Positions 46,720-59,986 of a stretch of 64,000 nucleotides of DNA are shown piece after piece (position 1 is the first letter of the stretch; every line of letters starts with the position of its first letter). The stretch comes from Gonatopus flavifemur (lineage: Eukaryota > Arthropoda > Insecta > Hymenoptera > Dryinidae), in the NCBI GenBank assembly GCA_018340375.1, contig JAFFJZ010000001.1, positions 59,016,001 through 59,080,000 on the forward strand, in the 5' to 3' direction. Below the pieces are notes generated by a model. The model was not told where the DNA came from. It did not search any database and saw only the letters and a program-made list of their open reading frames with translations. Both the position numbers and the translations under genes were made by a program.

Positions 46720-49700
46720 ATTAAATATTTTACACAATATTCTCACAATTTTCACTGTCACTTTTAGCCAAACTTTGAGCTTTAAAAAACCAAGTTGTTG
46801 GGAGGAAACTTGAACGTTGATAAATTTTGTGGAACAAAAACAAAAGACGGTCTTATCTGCAAAGGACCAGTATTTCAACGAGACAGATTAAAAAGGTGTG
46901 AAGTTTCGCAGTAACCGACACGGGGGTGTAATTGGCATTCGGGTCGAAGCACGAGAAGGATGATTAACATGTGTGAAAGCATGAGGATTGCACGTCTGCT
47001 TTCGCAGTAATCCACACACCAGTGGAAAGAAGAAATAGCGAAGAGAAAAGAACAGGAAGAGTTCTCTCTTCCTACTTGAGTACCACAAGAACGTCGGGTC
47101 TGAACAGAGACAAGACACGTGTAGGCTGAGAGTAAGATATAGTACATAAAAATACAAACGAATGTTTTCTGATTTTTTTCATTTCATTCTCCTGCATTCT
47201 TTCCCCCCGTTCGTCCTATTTCTTTTCATCTCTTTTCTTCTTTTACTTCTCCCTGTTCTGGTTTTACCAAATGCGTATTATTAGATAATACCTTTTCACA
47301 GATTTCTGCTGAATTCATCAATTTCAAACCCACATGAAAAATAATCTATGTATAAAATGTTTCAGTTATTCTTGTATTGGGCAAAACAAGTGAAACATCC
47401 ATGAAAAATTTCGAAAACACCATTATTTTTTTCACCCCTACGAAACGATTTTAATTATCCACAATGTTTGCCGGTGACGAATCGGGCACCACACGAATGT
47501 TGGGATCCGATGACTGATGTTGGGGTAAAAGCGGTATATATTTTATAGATACACTCGGTACCACGGTAACGAATGTACAAATGTCTTTCGAGTGTCGGCG
47601 TATTCTATCACTTCACCCTCTTCCTGTATTCCCAACTTTCTCCTCTATCATCTCTCTAAAACTATGAGACTACATACTTTCTTCTCTAAAGCATTAAGAG
47701 CTGGTTTACCAGCTGTGCGATTCTCGTCAACGTGACATTGTGGGCCACCCTCGGCGTCGTTGGCGTATTATCCACAAAAAAGGACGCTTTCTCATGCAGA
47801 CAACAAACACACGTACAATGGTACCTCAACTCTCTGTGGGGAGAGTTTTTTGACCGCCGGCCGACAACGAAAAGGAACACCGCGTCGTGTATACGTGTGC
47901 GTGTATCGTGAGGATTCCGCCTACGAGCAAAATTCCGCGTGCGAAACAAAAACAACTCACTCGTCCTTTATTCTCCCGGTTCGAGGCAAGAGAAATTGGT
48001 AATGGTGTTTTGTGTAGCATGCAGGAGGTTGAATGACTCGATACTATCGGCCGGTTATATTTTGTTCAGCGGATTGGAGAGAGTACGTCCGGAAACGTGG
48101 AAGGTTCAACGTTTGAATATCATAAAACCTTGGTGAGATCGAGTTGTCTCGCGGTGAGTTGTTGGCCGATTTAATCGACAACTTGTATTACGAGGAGGCA
48201 TTCTGAACAAATTGGACGTAACCCCAACCTTCAACGGTAACAACCTACCCAACAATTCTTCCTAATTCCCCAGATCTGATTTGGTGAGAAAGAATCGAAC
48301 GGCAAGGTCTGTGCAATGTTCAACGAAATGTGTAACGAGCAGATTTGATAAAAGAAGCTCAACATAAATATATATTCTTATTTCGATATGATTCTCCTCG
48401 TCCAATTAGAGAGACAGTTGGTAAAGAGAGCGGACAACGAACAATGCTGTAATTTTTTGTCCCTGTCACTTCCCTAAGGAAAGAGAAATAAGAAAAAAGG
48501 AACGGTTAACGAAGAAACCAGAGTAGTACATCACCGGTCGAATTGGCGGTGTACCGGTCATAGAACGAATCCTAGTCGTTCCATCACTGCTAAAAGGTCT
48601 TGGTGTTTCTTTCTCTCTGCCTCTTCCTTTTCCTTATATTAACGTCGTTGAGAGAACCCCTTTTCTCGTCGCCATCTCAGATAGACTTTTCCAAAAAGCA
48701 GCAGAGGCGCGAGACGACAACGCCTCCTCTGCAGCCCGAGTCCGGACAGGGTTCTTAATGGCGATGATTACTCAGCGGATCGAATGGGCCGTGGCCTCGT
48801 GCCCGACGTCGTGCATAACGAAATACTAAAATAACGTCACCAATAAATATACTTGGTAGTACGAGAGACTGTCTCGTTGCTGCCGTCTCTGATGATGATT
48901 CTGCGCTCCCCAACGTCTCTAGAATTAACCGGATCATTGAAACTCGTATACCTTCTAACATTTTGTTTCCGCGATGCATCGTCGAAGCAGAAAAATGTAT
49001 CGCTTCCCATCATAATTTATCCATCTCAATTTTATTTGCGTTTCGGCGTATCGCGGTCTGATGGATTTCATTTGTACGCTTTTGAAGAACGAGACCCACA
49101 GAGGAATTGAAAATATCTGTTCACACTGTTTGACAAAAACCTTTGATAGAGGGATGAAGAAGAGAAGGGCGGGCTATACCTCGGGTGTATAAATAACAGA
49201 CCGGGCTTCTGGGTAGGTACTTTGTTCGTGAAGACACTGACGCTCGATAGGCGTGTGGAACGACAACAACTCTCAAGTGAGAAAGAGAAGTAAAGGAGAA
49301 AAAGACCGATGGGACTTACGACGAACATAAATTACCAAGTACACACTGTAGCCGTGAGGGGAAGTGAGTTATTTGCGTGTGACTGATGGAACGCGCCGGC
49401 TGAGGAAAACCATTGGATAAACAGCGGTATGCACGCGTTCGAACTTCACGTATTATCCGTTCGTATCGATAATGATGATGATAATACTTACAGATATCTT
49501 TTTGGTACAACAAGAACTTTGAAGTTTTTAACTTCAATAACTCGAAACAGTCACGGCAAGTGCGACACGCGATCCCACGAATCGTCAATTGCAGAGTAAT
49601 TTTCACGTCCCCGAAGGGACAGAAAATGAATACAATCCGAATTTCTAATACGCTCGGAAGATCGTGTTTGGTTTCATGTGGATAACAAGGTGGCGACGTG

Positions 49701-52700
49701 CTTCATCGTGTACGCGAATACGAAAACGAATACGGTTCAACCACCGCGGCTTTCAAACTTTCAAAGGGATACCGAGCAAAAATTGAAATAGGGACCACAT
49801 CAGACCCACGTGAAGTCCACTCGAGATGTTAATCGATATCATTGTAATGCGAATGATTCAAAGTTCCCCGTCTCTTTGACCTCGAGAAATTTAATTTCTC
49901 AGACCACATTAGGTATTCTAATTTGTAAAACTATAGTTCACATCGAATTTAATGTAAGATGTGTATTAAACTGAATTCATGCTTACGTACTTGAAAACAA
50001 CTTTTAGAGAGAACATTTTAATTAATCAAGAAATCTCTGACAATGTGGCTCTTGTGAGCGTTTGAAAAATCAACCCGGTAGATGCAATTTATATTGCGGA
50101 AATAAGGTTTCCAAGGAGAATATCTGTTTCAACAATATCAATACAAAATTTAGAATGTCTTTCAATGATACAAATGAAACATTCATTTTTTTCTCTTTGA
50201 CGCGACAGTGAATGAATCTCTCAACGAGGCAATAATGGTTTCTCTAAGCGTCGTTTATGCTGATCATTCTTAAACTCACCGACATCTACAACTGGCAAAG
50301 AGACATCAACGACAACGAGGATCCTCTTTCTACGTCTCGTTAACAACTTCCTCCGTTTTAACCCTTGAAAAACCCATAAAGTTGCGCGTCGTTTTATCGT
50401 TCTTATATCAATTTTCCTGTGCCGTTAACGTGGACTTGAAGGGGAATGTGAGAAGAAAAGGAAAAAAGAAGTGTCGACCGTAAAAGTTCAGAGCGAGCGT
50501 CTTCTTTCTTCCGTCGTTGTAAAATTTAGAAGCATCAAAATGTCGGTTTTTAACGTTTGAATGATCGTGATACCGAAAATTCATCGCGTCCGGTTTTAAA
50601 TGAATGCAAAATGAATCTACTCGTAAGATTATTAAGATATACGTAATTAATAGCTATGATAAACAAATAACTACCACTGTCGTTCAGAAATAAATGTTAT
50701 TTTCTGGAGTATGCGGTAAATGGATCAAGGAATATTTGTGGGAATATTTTCGAGTATCATGTTCATGGTACATACTGATATAACATATTGTGTAAAGTGC
50801 ATTGTTCTGTACAAGAGTCTTTCGCAGAAGACTCCGGAACAGCCGACTCTCGGTAAGTTAATGAGGCTATTAATTAACTTCGTTTCGTTAAACGACGCTC
50901 GAAATCTTGTCGTTTCGTTGGAGGGAATCAAGCGAATAATTAGACAAATTAGGACGCTGAAGAGGAGAGAGAAAGAGAAAAAGAGAGTGGGGAGATAGGT
51001 TCTTTAGATGAAGGAATCATTTATCTTTGGGATCCGCTATTAATTCCTCGTTAATTCCTCCTTTCCTCGTCAAGCAAGATAAACGAGTGGCTCCACGGTC
51101 TCGTGGTCTTACTTGCAGCTCGCGAAAGACTCTCAAGACTCCGGTGTCTTTCTTTCGGGAAAGAAGACGACCGAGAGGTGAGAAAAAATCCCTACCATTT
51201 TCGAATATTTATGAATTTACATTCAACGGTGACAAGATTTCAATCTCTTGTGCCGTGACTTGATACGTGAATTGAAAAGTTTCAATCGGAAAACTTGTGC
51301 AATAAGGTTTACTAGAAACTCGAGGGTACAAAGATCAAAGAACCTGGAAGACATCACACGAGCAGGAGGAAAAGAAGAAGGAATAAAAAGGATGAAATAA
51401 AAAGAAAAGTTTGAATGATGTTTGAAGGAGAAGGAAGAAAAGAACACAGGTGGTTATTATGCCATCGATGGCACGTACTAGATGTTTGTTTTAAGCTCTG
51501 AGAGAAAACCAAACCCCCGCGTTCTCAAACACAATCTCGAGTGACTCTCAACGGGACGTCCGATGCTTCGTCAAGGACCATCGTCATATCGTACCAACTT
51601 CAAGAGCCAGCGAGTACTCTCACTTAAGAGATGAAAAGGGAGCGGAGAGTAACGTTAAAGAGAAGAGCCTTGATGTTTTGCCGACCTCGCTCGAGATCCT
51701 TTGGAGAAAAAATAAAAAGAGGAAATCGCCACCCCTTGAGTGTTCGTATTAGAGAGTATACACTCTATGCATGGCCTTCTAAGGATTTTCATATGCGTCC
51801 TTGCGACCGCAATGGACAACTCAGATTATTCAAAGCAAAAGGGGTACTGGTTTATTAATATCTCGATACACAAATGAAATTCATTGATCTTATGTATTTA
51901 TTCTCACTGCACAAATACTCCTGCTCTTTGATTTCATTATTTTAAATACATGCAAAACTTTGCGAAAAAATATTCGAGTTATTGTTTTTTCAACCTCGGG
52001 TGTTTAAGTTTTGGAATTTGAACAGTGGATTAGATTCTTTTTCTGTGTGGAATAATATAAGAAGCGTGAGAATAAACAGATAACGTGTACTGTTTTTTTT
52101 AGGCACAATAACAATTCTGATGTTTTATGTAAACATCCTGTTAAATTCGTTCAGACGGGAAATTCTTATGTTACCAAAGTGTGAAAAGCTGAAGAGATGA
52201 TGGTTTTACTTATTTAAATAAGTTCTCACCAGGGATACCAGGGCAGGAATTGGAGCTATTTCGTATTTACTGAATTTTATCCGAAAGTTTATCTATATTT
52301 TGCTATGTATCAATTCAGTGATATTTCACCGGAAACAAACTCCTGGAACTTCAACAGGTCTCGTTGGGAATCCTGTGAAGTTTTGTTGTAATTTTTGCTA
52401 AAATTCGAAATTTGAATAGTGAAATTTATCTCATCTTGTGAATGTGAATTGAAAAACCACTACGATGGACGAATATTCATTTCCACAATGTTCATGTGAT
52501 TTTAAATTTGTTTCGAATTTTGATAACACGTTTTAAGAAGAAAGTTGGTGAATTCACATTCATTTCTTGCGGTATACTTTCATAATTCTATTTTTTTTTC
52601 AGACAAGTACAATGGTGTTATATTATGATGCACATGCATATTGCGTTGATTTTTGTTGCTTACATGTCAAAATATTCGAAAAGTACATATCCTCATCTGC

Positions 52701-52735
52701 AAATATGAATATACTTATTGATAAAAAAGGACTCT
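46720..52735. other. No gene recognised; unique-looking DNA
   Basis: The longest transposon-free tract in the window. GC-richer segments at 47690-48140 and 48660-49330 have overlapping short frames on both strands but nothing I can name. Purine-rich runs occur at about 50955-51000 and 51360-51440. No RNA gene was recognised. Confidence 0.4.
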
Positions 52736-52740
52736 ATCTA

Positions 52741-52987
52741 CACTGAGAGAAAGGGTCTATTCAAATATTCGACAGCTAGAAGATTTAGCCACTGTAAATA
52801 AAAATTCAGTTCAGCCAGTTAAATTTGTCACAACTAAATTTTTTATTCCATTTGAATAAACCATTTTATTCATATTTCAGACAGCTAGACTTTCATTTAC
52901 CCCAACTAGAGTCTAGCTAGCGTAAATAAAAATCTAGCTGTGATAACTAACATCTAGTTGTCCCAACTAGGTACTTTTCTCTCAGTG
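52741..52987. mobile_element. CACTG-ended element with CTAGCTG/AACTAG subrepeats (247 bp)
   Basis: Starts CACTGAGAGAAAGGGTCTAT and ends TACTTTTCTCTCAGTG, flanked by TA (52739-52740, 52988-52989). Repeated words such as GTAAATAAAAAT, CAGCTAGA and CCAACTAG run through it. Confidence 0.78.
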
Positions 52988-53073
52988 TATCATGAGAATC
53001 ATACTTTTCAGTCAAATGGACGACAGGGAAGGTGAAAAAGTAAGGGTATTTTTCTGTGATTGTTTTTTAGCCG

Positions 53074-53574
53074 CACAAAGAAGAGAAAATTCCCATAGCA
53101 AAATGGATCTGATGATATGGCGCCTACAAAAGAAAATTGCTAGAGGAGCAGGAAAAATTATTGATACAATTGAATTTTTTGCTCACATAAGAGGGTTTGT
53201 CAATAGAATTAATGTCTTATCTACTGGAGGGAACATTTTTGCAACTACACGGAAAGACGAAGACCGGGTCTATTAATATTTAAAAAAATGACTGTCAATT
53301 TAGGGAAAACGAGTCTACTGAAAATTCGTAGTCGATGTGTTGAGAATCGATAGTTTCATTGTGAAAAATACCAATTAAACTATCAGCTGTTGATATTTTG
53401 ACTACGAATTTTTGGTAGACTCACTACGAATATTTTTCAGCGATCCTCTTTTTCCCTAAATTGGCAGTCATTCATCTAAACGTTGATAAATTCTTTCTGA
53501 ATATTAATAGACCCGGTCTTTCCGTGTACAACAGTTTTTTGCAGATCTTATAAAACGAATCATTTTTCTCTGTG
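53074..53574 (-). mobile_element. CACNG-ended element, family of 10481, with a nested element
   Basis: From GGCGCCTACAAAAGAAAATT through GGGAACATTTTTGCAACTA it aligns with the reverse complement of 10481-10710. After the insert at 53248-53526 it resumes as CAACAGTTTTTTGCAG and ends TTTTTCTCTGTG. The left end, CACAAAGAAGAGAAAATT, is degenerate. Confidence 0.7.
53248..53526. mobile_element. CACGG-ended hairpin element (279 bp), nested at TA
   Basis: Starts CACGGAAAGACGAAGACCGG and ends AGACCCGGTCTTTCCGTG. TA is duplicated on both sides (53246-53247, 53527-53528). The arms pair over roughly 110 bp, including GGGTCTATTAATATT and TAGGGAAAA. No coding sequence. Confidence 0.85.
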
Positions 53575-53588
53575 TCTGATCGTGTCTA

Positions 53589-53834
53589 CACTGGAAAAAA
53601 TATTTATTTGTCCTCTCTTCATAAAATATTCATTTATAGAAATTAAATATTCAATTAGATGCAAAAACTGATTAGTTGTCGCGAATAGATTGTTTATTTA
53701 GGAGACCAAATTATTTCGGGCAAGCATTCCATTATTTGATTCGATTAAATATTCCATTAATCTTAAGAAACATTTTTTATGGAGAGAGGACAAACAAACT
53801 ATTTATTTGGTTGAAAGAAATTTTTTTTCCATTG
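53589..53834 (+). mobile_element. CACTGG-ended element (246 bp), family shared with 8871
   Basis: Starts CACTGGAAAAAATATTTATT and ends AATTTTTTTTCCATTG, flanked by TA (53587-53588, 53835-53836). The arms share TTTGTCCTCTC and its inverse. The interior aligns with the reverse complement of 8871-9085. Confidence 0.75.
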
Positions 53835-53921
53835 TAGATTTTCTTTGTACTGAGTGTATTTATTCATAACTAAAACTATTTTTTTTTTCGTAAAAAAACG
53901 AATAAAAGAAAAGATGTTTCT

Positions 53922-54130
53922 CTGCAATTTAGACAATATATATTTGTCCATGAGAATAAATCTCACGAGCAATTATAACTATATTTTTCTGCAAAAACAA
54001 CTCTCTGTAATCAGAACCATATTTATCTGTAAAGAAAATCGTTCTCCATGATTATAACTGAAATTTTCCTGTAAAAAAAACCCTTCATCTGCAATTGTGA
54101 CTAAATGAGTCAGTGAAAAACACCTCTACC
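53922..54130 (+). repeat. Degenerate minisatellite, unit about 41-47 bp
   Basis: Roughly five diverged copies of a unit resembling CTGCAATTATAACTATATTT followed by TTCTGTAAA, near 53922, 53970, 54008, 54049 and 54092. It directly follows the element at 53589. Confidence 0.5.
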
Positions 54131-54149
54131 AACGAGTGTGAGAATATTT

Positions 54150-55355
54150 CTTTATAAAAGAAAAAAAACAAGCTGCTTATCTGCAAGCACCGCTGTTTTT
54201 TCTTGGTTTTTTTTTTAAAAAACGATGCCCATACACAATGATCACAATACAATTCTGCAAAACAGTGGATTTATATAAACTGAATGCAACGATACGTGAT
54301 GAGACGATATTTCGTCTCTCGAAAATAAAACTCCGCAAGAAAAACCCACGTATTTTATCGAAAGGTTAATTATATGATTCAATCAATAAGATCAGCTGTC
54401 AAACGTGTTTTCAATATAGAACGCCAGCGAGAATATCAAAAATACATTATCATTTACAATCAAATAATTCGAATCCGCAATAACAGTTGAAAAATCAACT
54501 CAATATGCATCGAACATATATACACACAAATACGAATGAAAAGCCTCACGAGTCATACTCTTAATATATTGTTCAGTTAATTTGATTACTTGAACCAATG
54601 GTTTATCGAGCCACAAATTCATGTGGAAAGGCAATAAAAGAGACCAGCGTGATGACAAGATGGAGCGAATAATAGTATCTGAAATTATCTTACATTTTTC
54701 ATTGGTATACAGATCTTATCAATAAAATTGCAACATATGCTGTTGGGAGCATTTGTATGAATTTCAATGGGAAATGTTACATGTACCAAATGATTATTAT
54801 AATTATCGTAATTTACAAGCCTTCAATTATTGTACATTACGATAATGAATGTTTTATAATATTAATGAATAATTAATCAATCGTGCCATAAATTATTCCA
54901 GCCGTGAAATAAGATATATTTAAAATGAAGTGACATGGAATGTTGATAATTTGCATTTACTTTTGCATAAATGTTCATGAATAGCACATGATTTTATCAT
55001 CATATCCGAGTCCTATTAGAGCTCTGCTGGAAACACTAGATGGTGACAGATCCAAATGGATAAAAAGGGTATAGAAATGGATAGAAACATTTAGACTTTG
55101 AATGCGTTCTTTGTTTACTTCAATTTGTTTCGATCACTCGGCCTTTTGGATTTCACCCTGATTATGAAATCCTATTTGATTTCCAACCGGGATGAGATTC
55201 CTAAATTCGTGTAGGTACAGTTCAGTTTCCGTCTGGATATCCGGATATTCGAGTACTTGGATGGGAATTTTAAACTGGGAATTCAGTGAAATTCTTAGGA
55301 ACATCCTCTCTAAATCCAAATCAGTGGAAAGTACTGGGAATCAGTGAAATACACC
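54150..55355. other. No gene recognised; unique-looking DNA
   Basis: Very AT-rich. No element ends, RNA genes or plausible coding sequence were seen. Confidence 0.4.
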
Positions 55356-55364
55356 GATTCTTGA

Positions 55365-56325
55365 CCTTTGAACTGTAATGTCGGTCCCACAGACCGCTAA
55401 TAGAATTTCATTTGTTCATAAATTTATGAATCGTCGCAAGAGATGCTCAAAATCATGAGTACCTTCTTATTTCACATGACCAAACCAAATGCTGTATCAC
55501 GCGTTCCGCCATTCATCAAGTAGTTTCCATACGGATTGGATTTTCAAAGTGTAGCGGTCTAGCAGACCGGTGTTTACCGTTTGTGTAAGTTTTTTTGCAA
55601 GGTTGTGCGGGTTGATATTTTATCGGCTCATTGGAATGAGATCACATTTCGATTCACTGTCCTATTTTGATATCATTACTTCGATCACTACTAATGATAA
55701 TGTATTATGACACACTGAAAACTGAAATGAAACAGAGTTTTTAAGATGAATGACTCACTCTGCTTGAAACTGCTGTCAGATCCACTCACAAAATATTTTT
55801 CAGGTCTTGAGAGGTTTTTATCTCTGTAAATCGGTCCACAAACTTGCAAACTTCCTACCCGATTTCGTCCGGAATCACCAAATCCGAACATCCAGTCAAA
55901 AAATGACAGCAAATTTTAGGATGCTTCTGTTCATAATTTATGAGTGGGATATCTGGTCAAAAATTGACAAATTTCTCTCGCTATATAGGTTTTGACAGAA
56001 TATTGAGATTCAGCAATTCCGGAGAGAATCAAGTTGGAAGTTTGTCAGTTCCTGAGTAGATTTTCAGACCCAAAAACCGCTCAATACCTGACGACTATTT
56101 TTTGAGCAGATCTGGCAGTAGTTTTCAGCAGGATATATTTTATATTCCTAATATATGGAAATGTGTGCTGATTTTTCTATTTTAGTATCTTTCATAACTT
56201 CGAAAATAGTCAAAAACATACTTTTGTAACCTCAAGTTGCTCAAAATCTGAGTAAATAATATTAGCGGTCTGTGAGACCGATGTTTACCAATAGTGTGAT
56301 TCTTTTAGACATTACAGTTTAAAGG
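55365..56325. mobile_element. Second piggyBac-type TTAA element, non-autonomous
   Basis: The right end reads CAGTTTAAAGG followed by TTAA (56326-56329). The left end is CCTTTGAACTGTAATGTC preceded by TTGA (55361-55364), a probable one-base decay of TTAA. Subterminal palindromes of the form GGTCT..AGACC occur near both ends (about 55383 and 56265) and once internally near 55560. No transposase frame is visible in the 961 bp. Confidence 0.65.
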
Positions 56326-56644
56326 TTAATACTTTTTACTGATTCGGATTTACCGAAGTGGAATGTGAAAACTACATTTTGCTGAATTTTTTGGGATTAA
56401 TTCCTTGGAACTGGAGACATCATTCGAAGGATGGACTACGAAATTTTGGGTCTTCAAAAACTCAGGATTCCCTTGTTCGATTGCCAATTTGTTTCAATGA
56501 ACGATTGAAACTTCAGCGACATTCAACTACATAAATCAACCTTCGATAAGAATACAACATATCACTGATTCAACTTGAAATTAGTACATCTAAAAATATA
56601 GCTCGATTGATATCTCATGATTGATACCTCGGATAATGCAGAGC

Positions 56645-56695
56645 CTTGGTTAATCGGAGGACGGATAATCGAGGGTGCCATGTAATTAATCCGTA
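56645..56695. promoter_or_regulatory. Cluster of TAATC/TAATTA sites
   Basis: GTTAATCGG, GGATAATCG and TAATTAATCCG occur within 50 bp. TAATCC/GGATTA is the core favoured by K50-type homeodomains (Bicoid/Otx type). Possible enhancer fragment; inference only. Confidence 0.2.
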
Positions 56696-56879
56696 GCCCC
56701 CCGAGTAGGCATCATTCTAGCCCCTTCTCCGCCCCTTACATGGCGCTATCGAGGCAAACTAGGCGTATCTCTGGCCTTGATATGGGCCAGTGAACTGCCT
56801 GATATGACTTCTACTAGAGCCTTTTTCTTCAAAATTTTGCAAAGTTAAGATGCTATCTGGAAGTATCGTAACGTTGTAG

Positions 56880-57165
56880 GAATAATTTTCACTAGTAGAA
56901 TTGAATAGGTTTAGAATTGACTAGTCGTAGGATTGCACCAATTGACGATTTTCGCTTGTAAAATTGAATAATTGTAGAATTAGGTGAATCGACAGTGTTC
57001 ATTTACAGCATTGGGCATTTGCAGAAATGAACTGTACCTAATATTTTGAATGTTTCCACTCGTGAAATTTGTTGATTGCAGAACTGTAACGTGCGACAAT
57101 CTGTAAGATTGAGCAGATCAAAAATTTTCACTTGTAGGATCGAGCAATTGCACTCTTTGAATTAT
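56880..57165 (+). repeat. Degenerate tandem repeat
   Basis: Related segments of the form TTTTCACT.GTAGAATTGA, often followed by ATTGTAGAATT, start near 56886, 56948, 57052 and 57126. Spacing is irregular (about 60-105 bp), so it is an old decayed array. Confidence 0.4.
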
Positions 57166-58984
57166 TCTGAGAGTGAAAATACTACACAAACAAGAGTGGG
57201 TTTCCACTTTTGAAGCAAGGAAAAACTTTTACACCATAAAAAATTACTTCATATAAATCTATGTAAAGCAATCGATGCATAAATTTTGTAATAATTTCCA
57301 GGATTTTTCTAAAATTTCATACAAAATTGTGATTTAATCAGTTTTCATTTCAGAATTTCAATCCCCGATATTGTTACGTCCACGAATCTCACCTGAACAC
57401 CTTCCCTGCCACTTAAACTTCTATTTAAAACATTGTTCTCAGGTTGTGCACACCTGAATTCCATATGAAACTTCCACAAGTTGCAGACCTATTACCATAA
57501 TAAAACATAATATTTTACATAAAACGATCCCCCATTTATCATCCAATCCTCATTAATTTCAATAAACGATTCGCGACGGTACATCATTCGATAAAATATC
57601 CACTAAACGGCAAAATAAATGATAAAAGCAACGAGTCATCCTAGATTCGCCGACTCGAGTTCCTGGATCGTATGCAAGATCGTTTCATGTCAAGAGAAAT
57701 TATCGTACGAGCGATCGAGTAAATATGCGACAGTAACCAAAGATCTTTTTCACTCTTATTCTCCCCTCTTTCTACGCTGCTACTAGGTCCAACGAGTAGA
57801 ATTTATGCGTGCACGGTACAAGCGTACATATGCACGATTCGAGTGAGAGGAACTCATACATTAGAGTCTTGATGTGGCGAGACTAACCGATGCACGGCTC
57901 GTTGGCGCTGTCACCGCCGTACTATCTCACTCACTTGCGTTCATCTCAAGCATTACACAAACATACACCGCGTACAAATATATGTCCCTGTATCCAAATG
58001 TACGAACATTGGTCCAGATTTTGCGAGGAATGAAAACTCGATTTCCTGAGACAACTCGATGACAATATATCAGTATGAATGAGGAATTTCTCATCGAACA
58101 ATTTTAACTCGTATCGTTTCAATGTACACATTCGAATCTCTCGAATTCCAATTTATCGATCATTCTCTCGCGTACATCTTTCTACGATAAGAAACAATTG
58201 AGATCGAGAGGAAGGGGGAGAGAAAAGGGAAAGGAGGCACAATAATGTGATTTGTTCTTTTCGTGACGAAAGATAAGAAAATATAAATATGACGAAGGGG
58301 AACGAATAAATTTGAAAGTTTGAAAAATAGGAGAAGATAATATAAGGCGATAGGAGGACTTTGCAGGCGTTGCAACGTCCACCCTTTCCCAATCGCCAGT
58401 TTGTCAGATGTGTCAGGAAAGCCGACCGTACGCAGAAAGGGTTGCACCTGCTGTCGCAACGTCACAGGGGCGGTGGAAGATAAACGGGTCGCCTTAAGAT
58501 GATGATATTAATTACCCACCTAAAATGTGATATCAGAGCATCTCGTGCGAAACGTGTCATTTCCGCGGTTCATTATAAAGAATCTGCTTCTTCCCTCTTT
58601 CTTGAATCTTCTCCCACCTCTCCGTCTTTGTTTCCTTCTTCGTCTTACGTAACGTCGAAAGGATTATCCGAAGCACATAGCGGAGTGATTTTAATTATAG
58701 ACCCTAAGTATGTAGCAGGGTTCAGTGAATTGAATATACGTTTAATGAGGATACATTTTTTACCTTCTCCTTAATTTTCTTCCTCTTCTACAGCCATTGA
58801 ATCACGACAATGTTTTTTATGATTCATCAAACCAACAGGTGTTTTCATTATGCTTTGATCGATTACTTTTAATATTCCTCTAATCACTCAATCAACGAGT
58901 TGTAGATGCAAAGAGTTCACGTACGAATTATATTTCCCTGATATTTTCATTTGACGTTAAACGACGTAACAACCCTGGTGAACA

Positions 58985-59068
58985 TAATTATAGCGGCTGT
59001 CTAGCATCTTTCAAGGTACTAGCGGTGGCACTAGTCACTAGAAAGGGCTAGAGTGATTTCGGCTAGGA
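58985..59068 (-). mobile_element. Fragment of a CTAG-rich repeat
   Basis: The reverse complement begins CCTAGCCGAAATCACTCTAG and continues CTTTCTAGTGACTAG, matching both the end of the element at 39800-39926 and the body of the fragment at 19330-19437. It is truncated. Confidence 0.5.
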
Positions 59069-59986
59069 ATATGAAACACCAGATATCGAGGATTAACGAC
59101 GATAGTAACGAAGAATGAAAATCAAAGCATGGAGAAAGGTAGAAGCAAAACCAGGTGCCCATGTACGTTTGTTAATCCGCGCACTCGGCCACACAGGGAC
59201 AGCAGAAGCCTCAGGGGCGCAAAAAGATGCGTGTGGCATCCGCGGTGGCTCATTAACCGAGCAGCCTCTAAATTGGCCTCGCGGCAGCTCCGTGATCGCT
59301 TCTTAGGCAGCCCACAGAGTATTTATGCTCGTTCCCGCATGGTCCAGAACTCGAGCACAGTTATATCATGGCGATTTATTTAGCTCGAAGGGAAGACATT
59401 TCTTACGAATTTTTCAACAAGCAATTATCGGTTGATAATAAGATATACATCTCGCATAAATTATAACTAATTAGGACTACCGCTAATTTACATCAGCTTC
59501 CTATCTTTCTTGTTCCGATAGGATCAACTGTCGGAACATCGATGATGTATCAGAAGTTTGAAACGCTCGGATTTCTTCTTGTAGATTCAGCTACGTTTCG
59601 CTTGGAAAATATGATTGAAGCCAATGCTCGGAAGTATGAATCCACATGAAAGTTAAGAAGAATTGAATCTTGCTTTCTAATCCATTGAACGATTGCACAA
59701 CAAACGAGAAGAACGCCAAGTATCAACGTCAAACTTATCATTCCAATTTCATCGAGCGGAATGCCAATGTTAATTAGCAACAGGTACGCTACGTATTCAT
59801 TGTACCAATCAATGTTTTATTACTCGAGCAACCGAGTAGAACATTTGAAAAGTGGTAAAAATATTATGAGGTACGTTAACCATAATCATATCGTAAATAT
59901 TTCGATACCTTGTAGAATGCGACTGGGCTGCAGAGTGTATCGATGTAAGTTAGCATCGCCATGGCGTCGTAGGTAAACATAGAGGC

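Noticed and set aside
52992..53276. Apparent protein similarity between frames in the 53074 and 10481 elements
   Set aside because: The elements are homologous DNA. Most codon differences change the amino acid, and one copy has an extra T shifting the frame, so there is no sign of selection on a protein.
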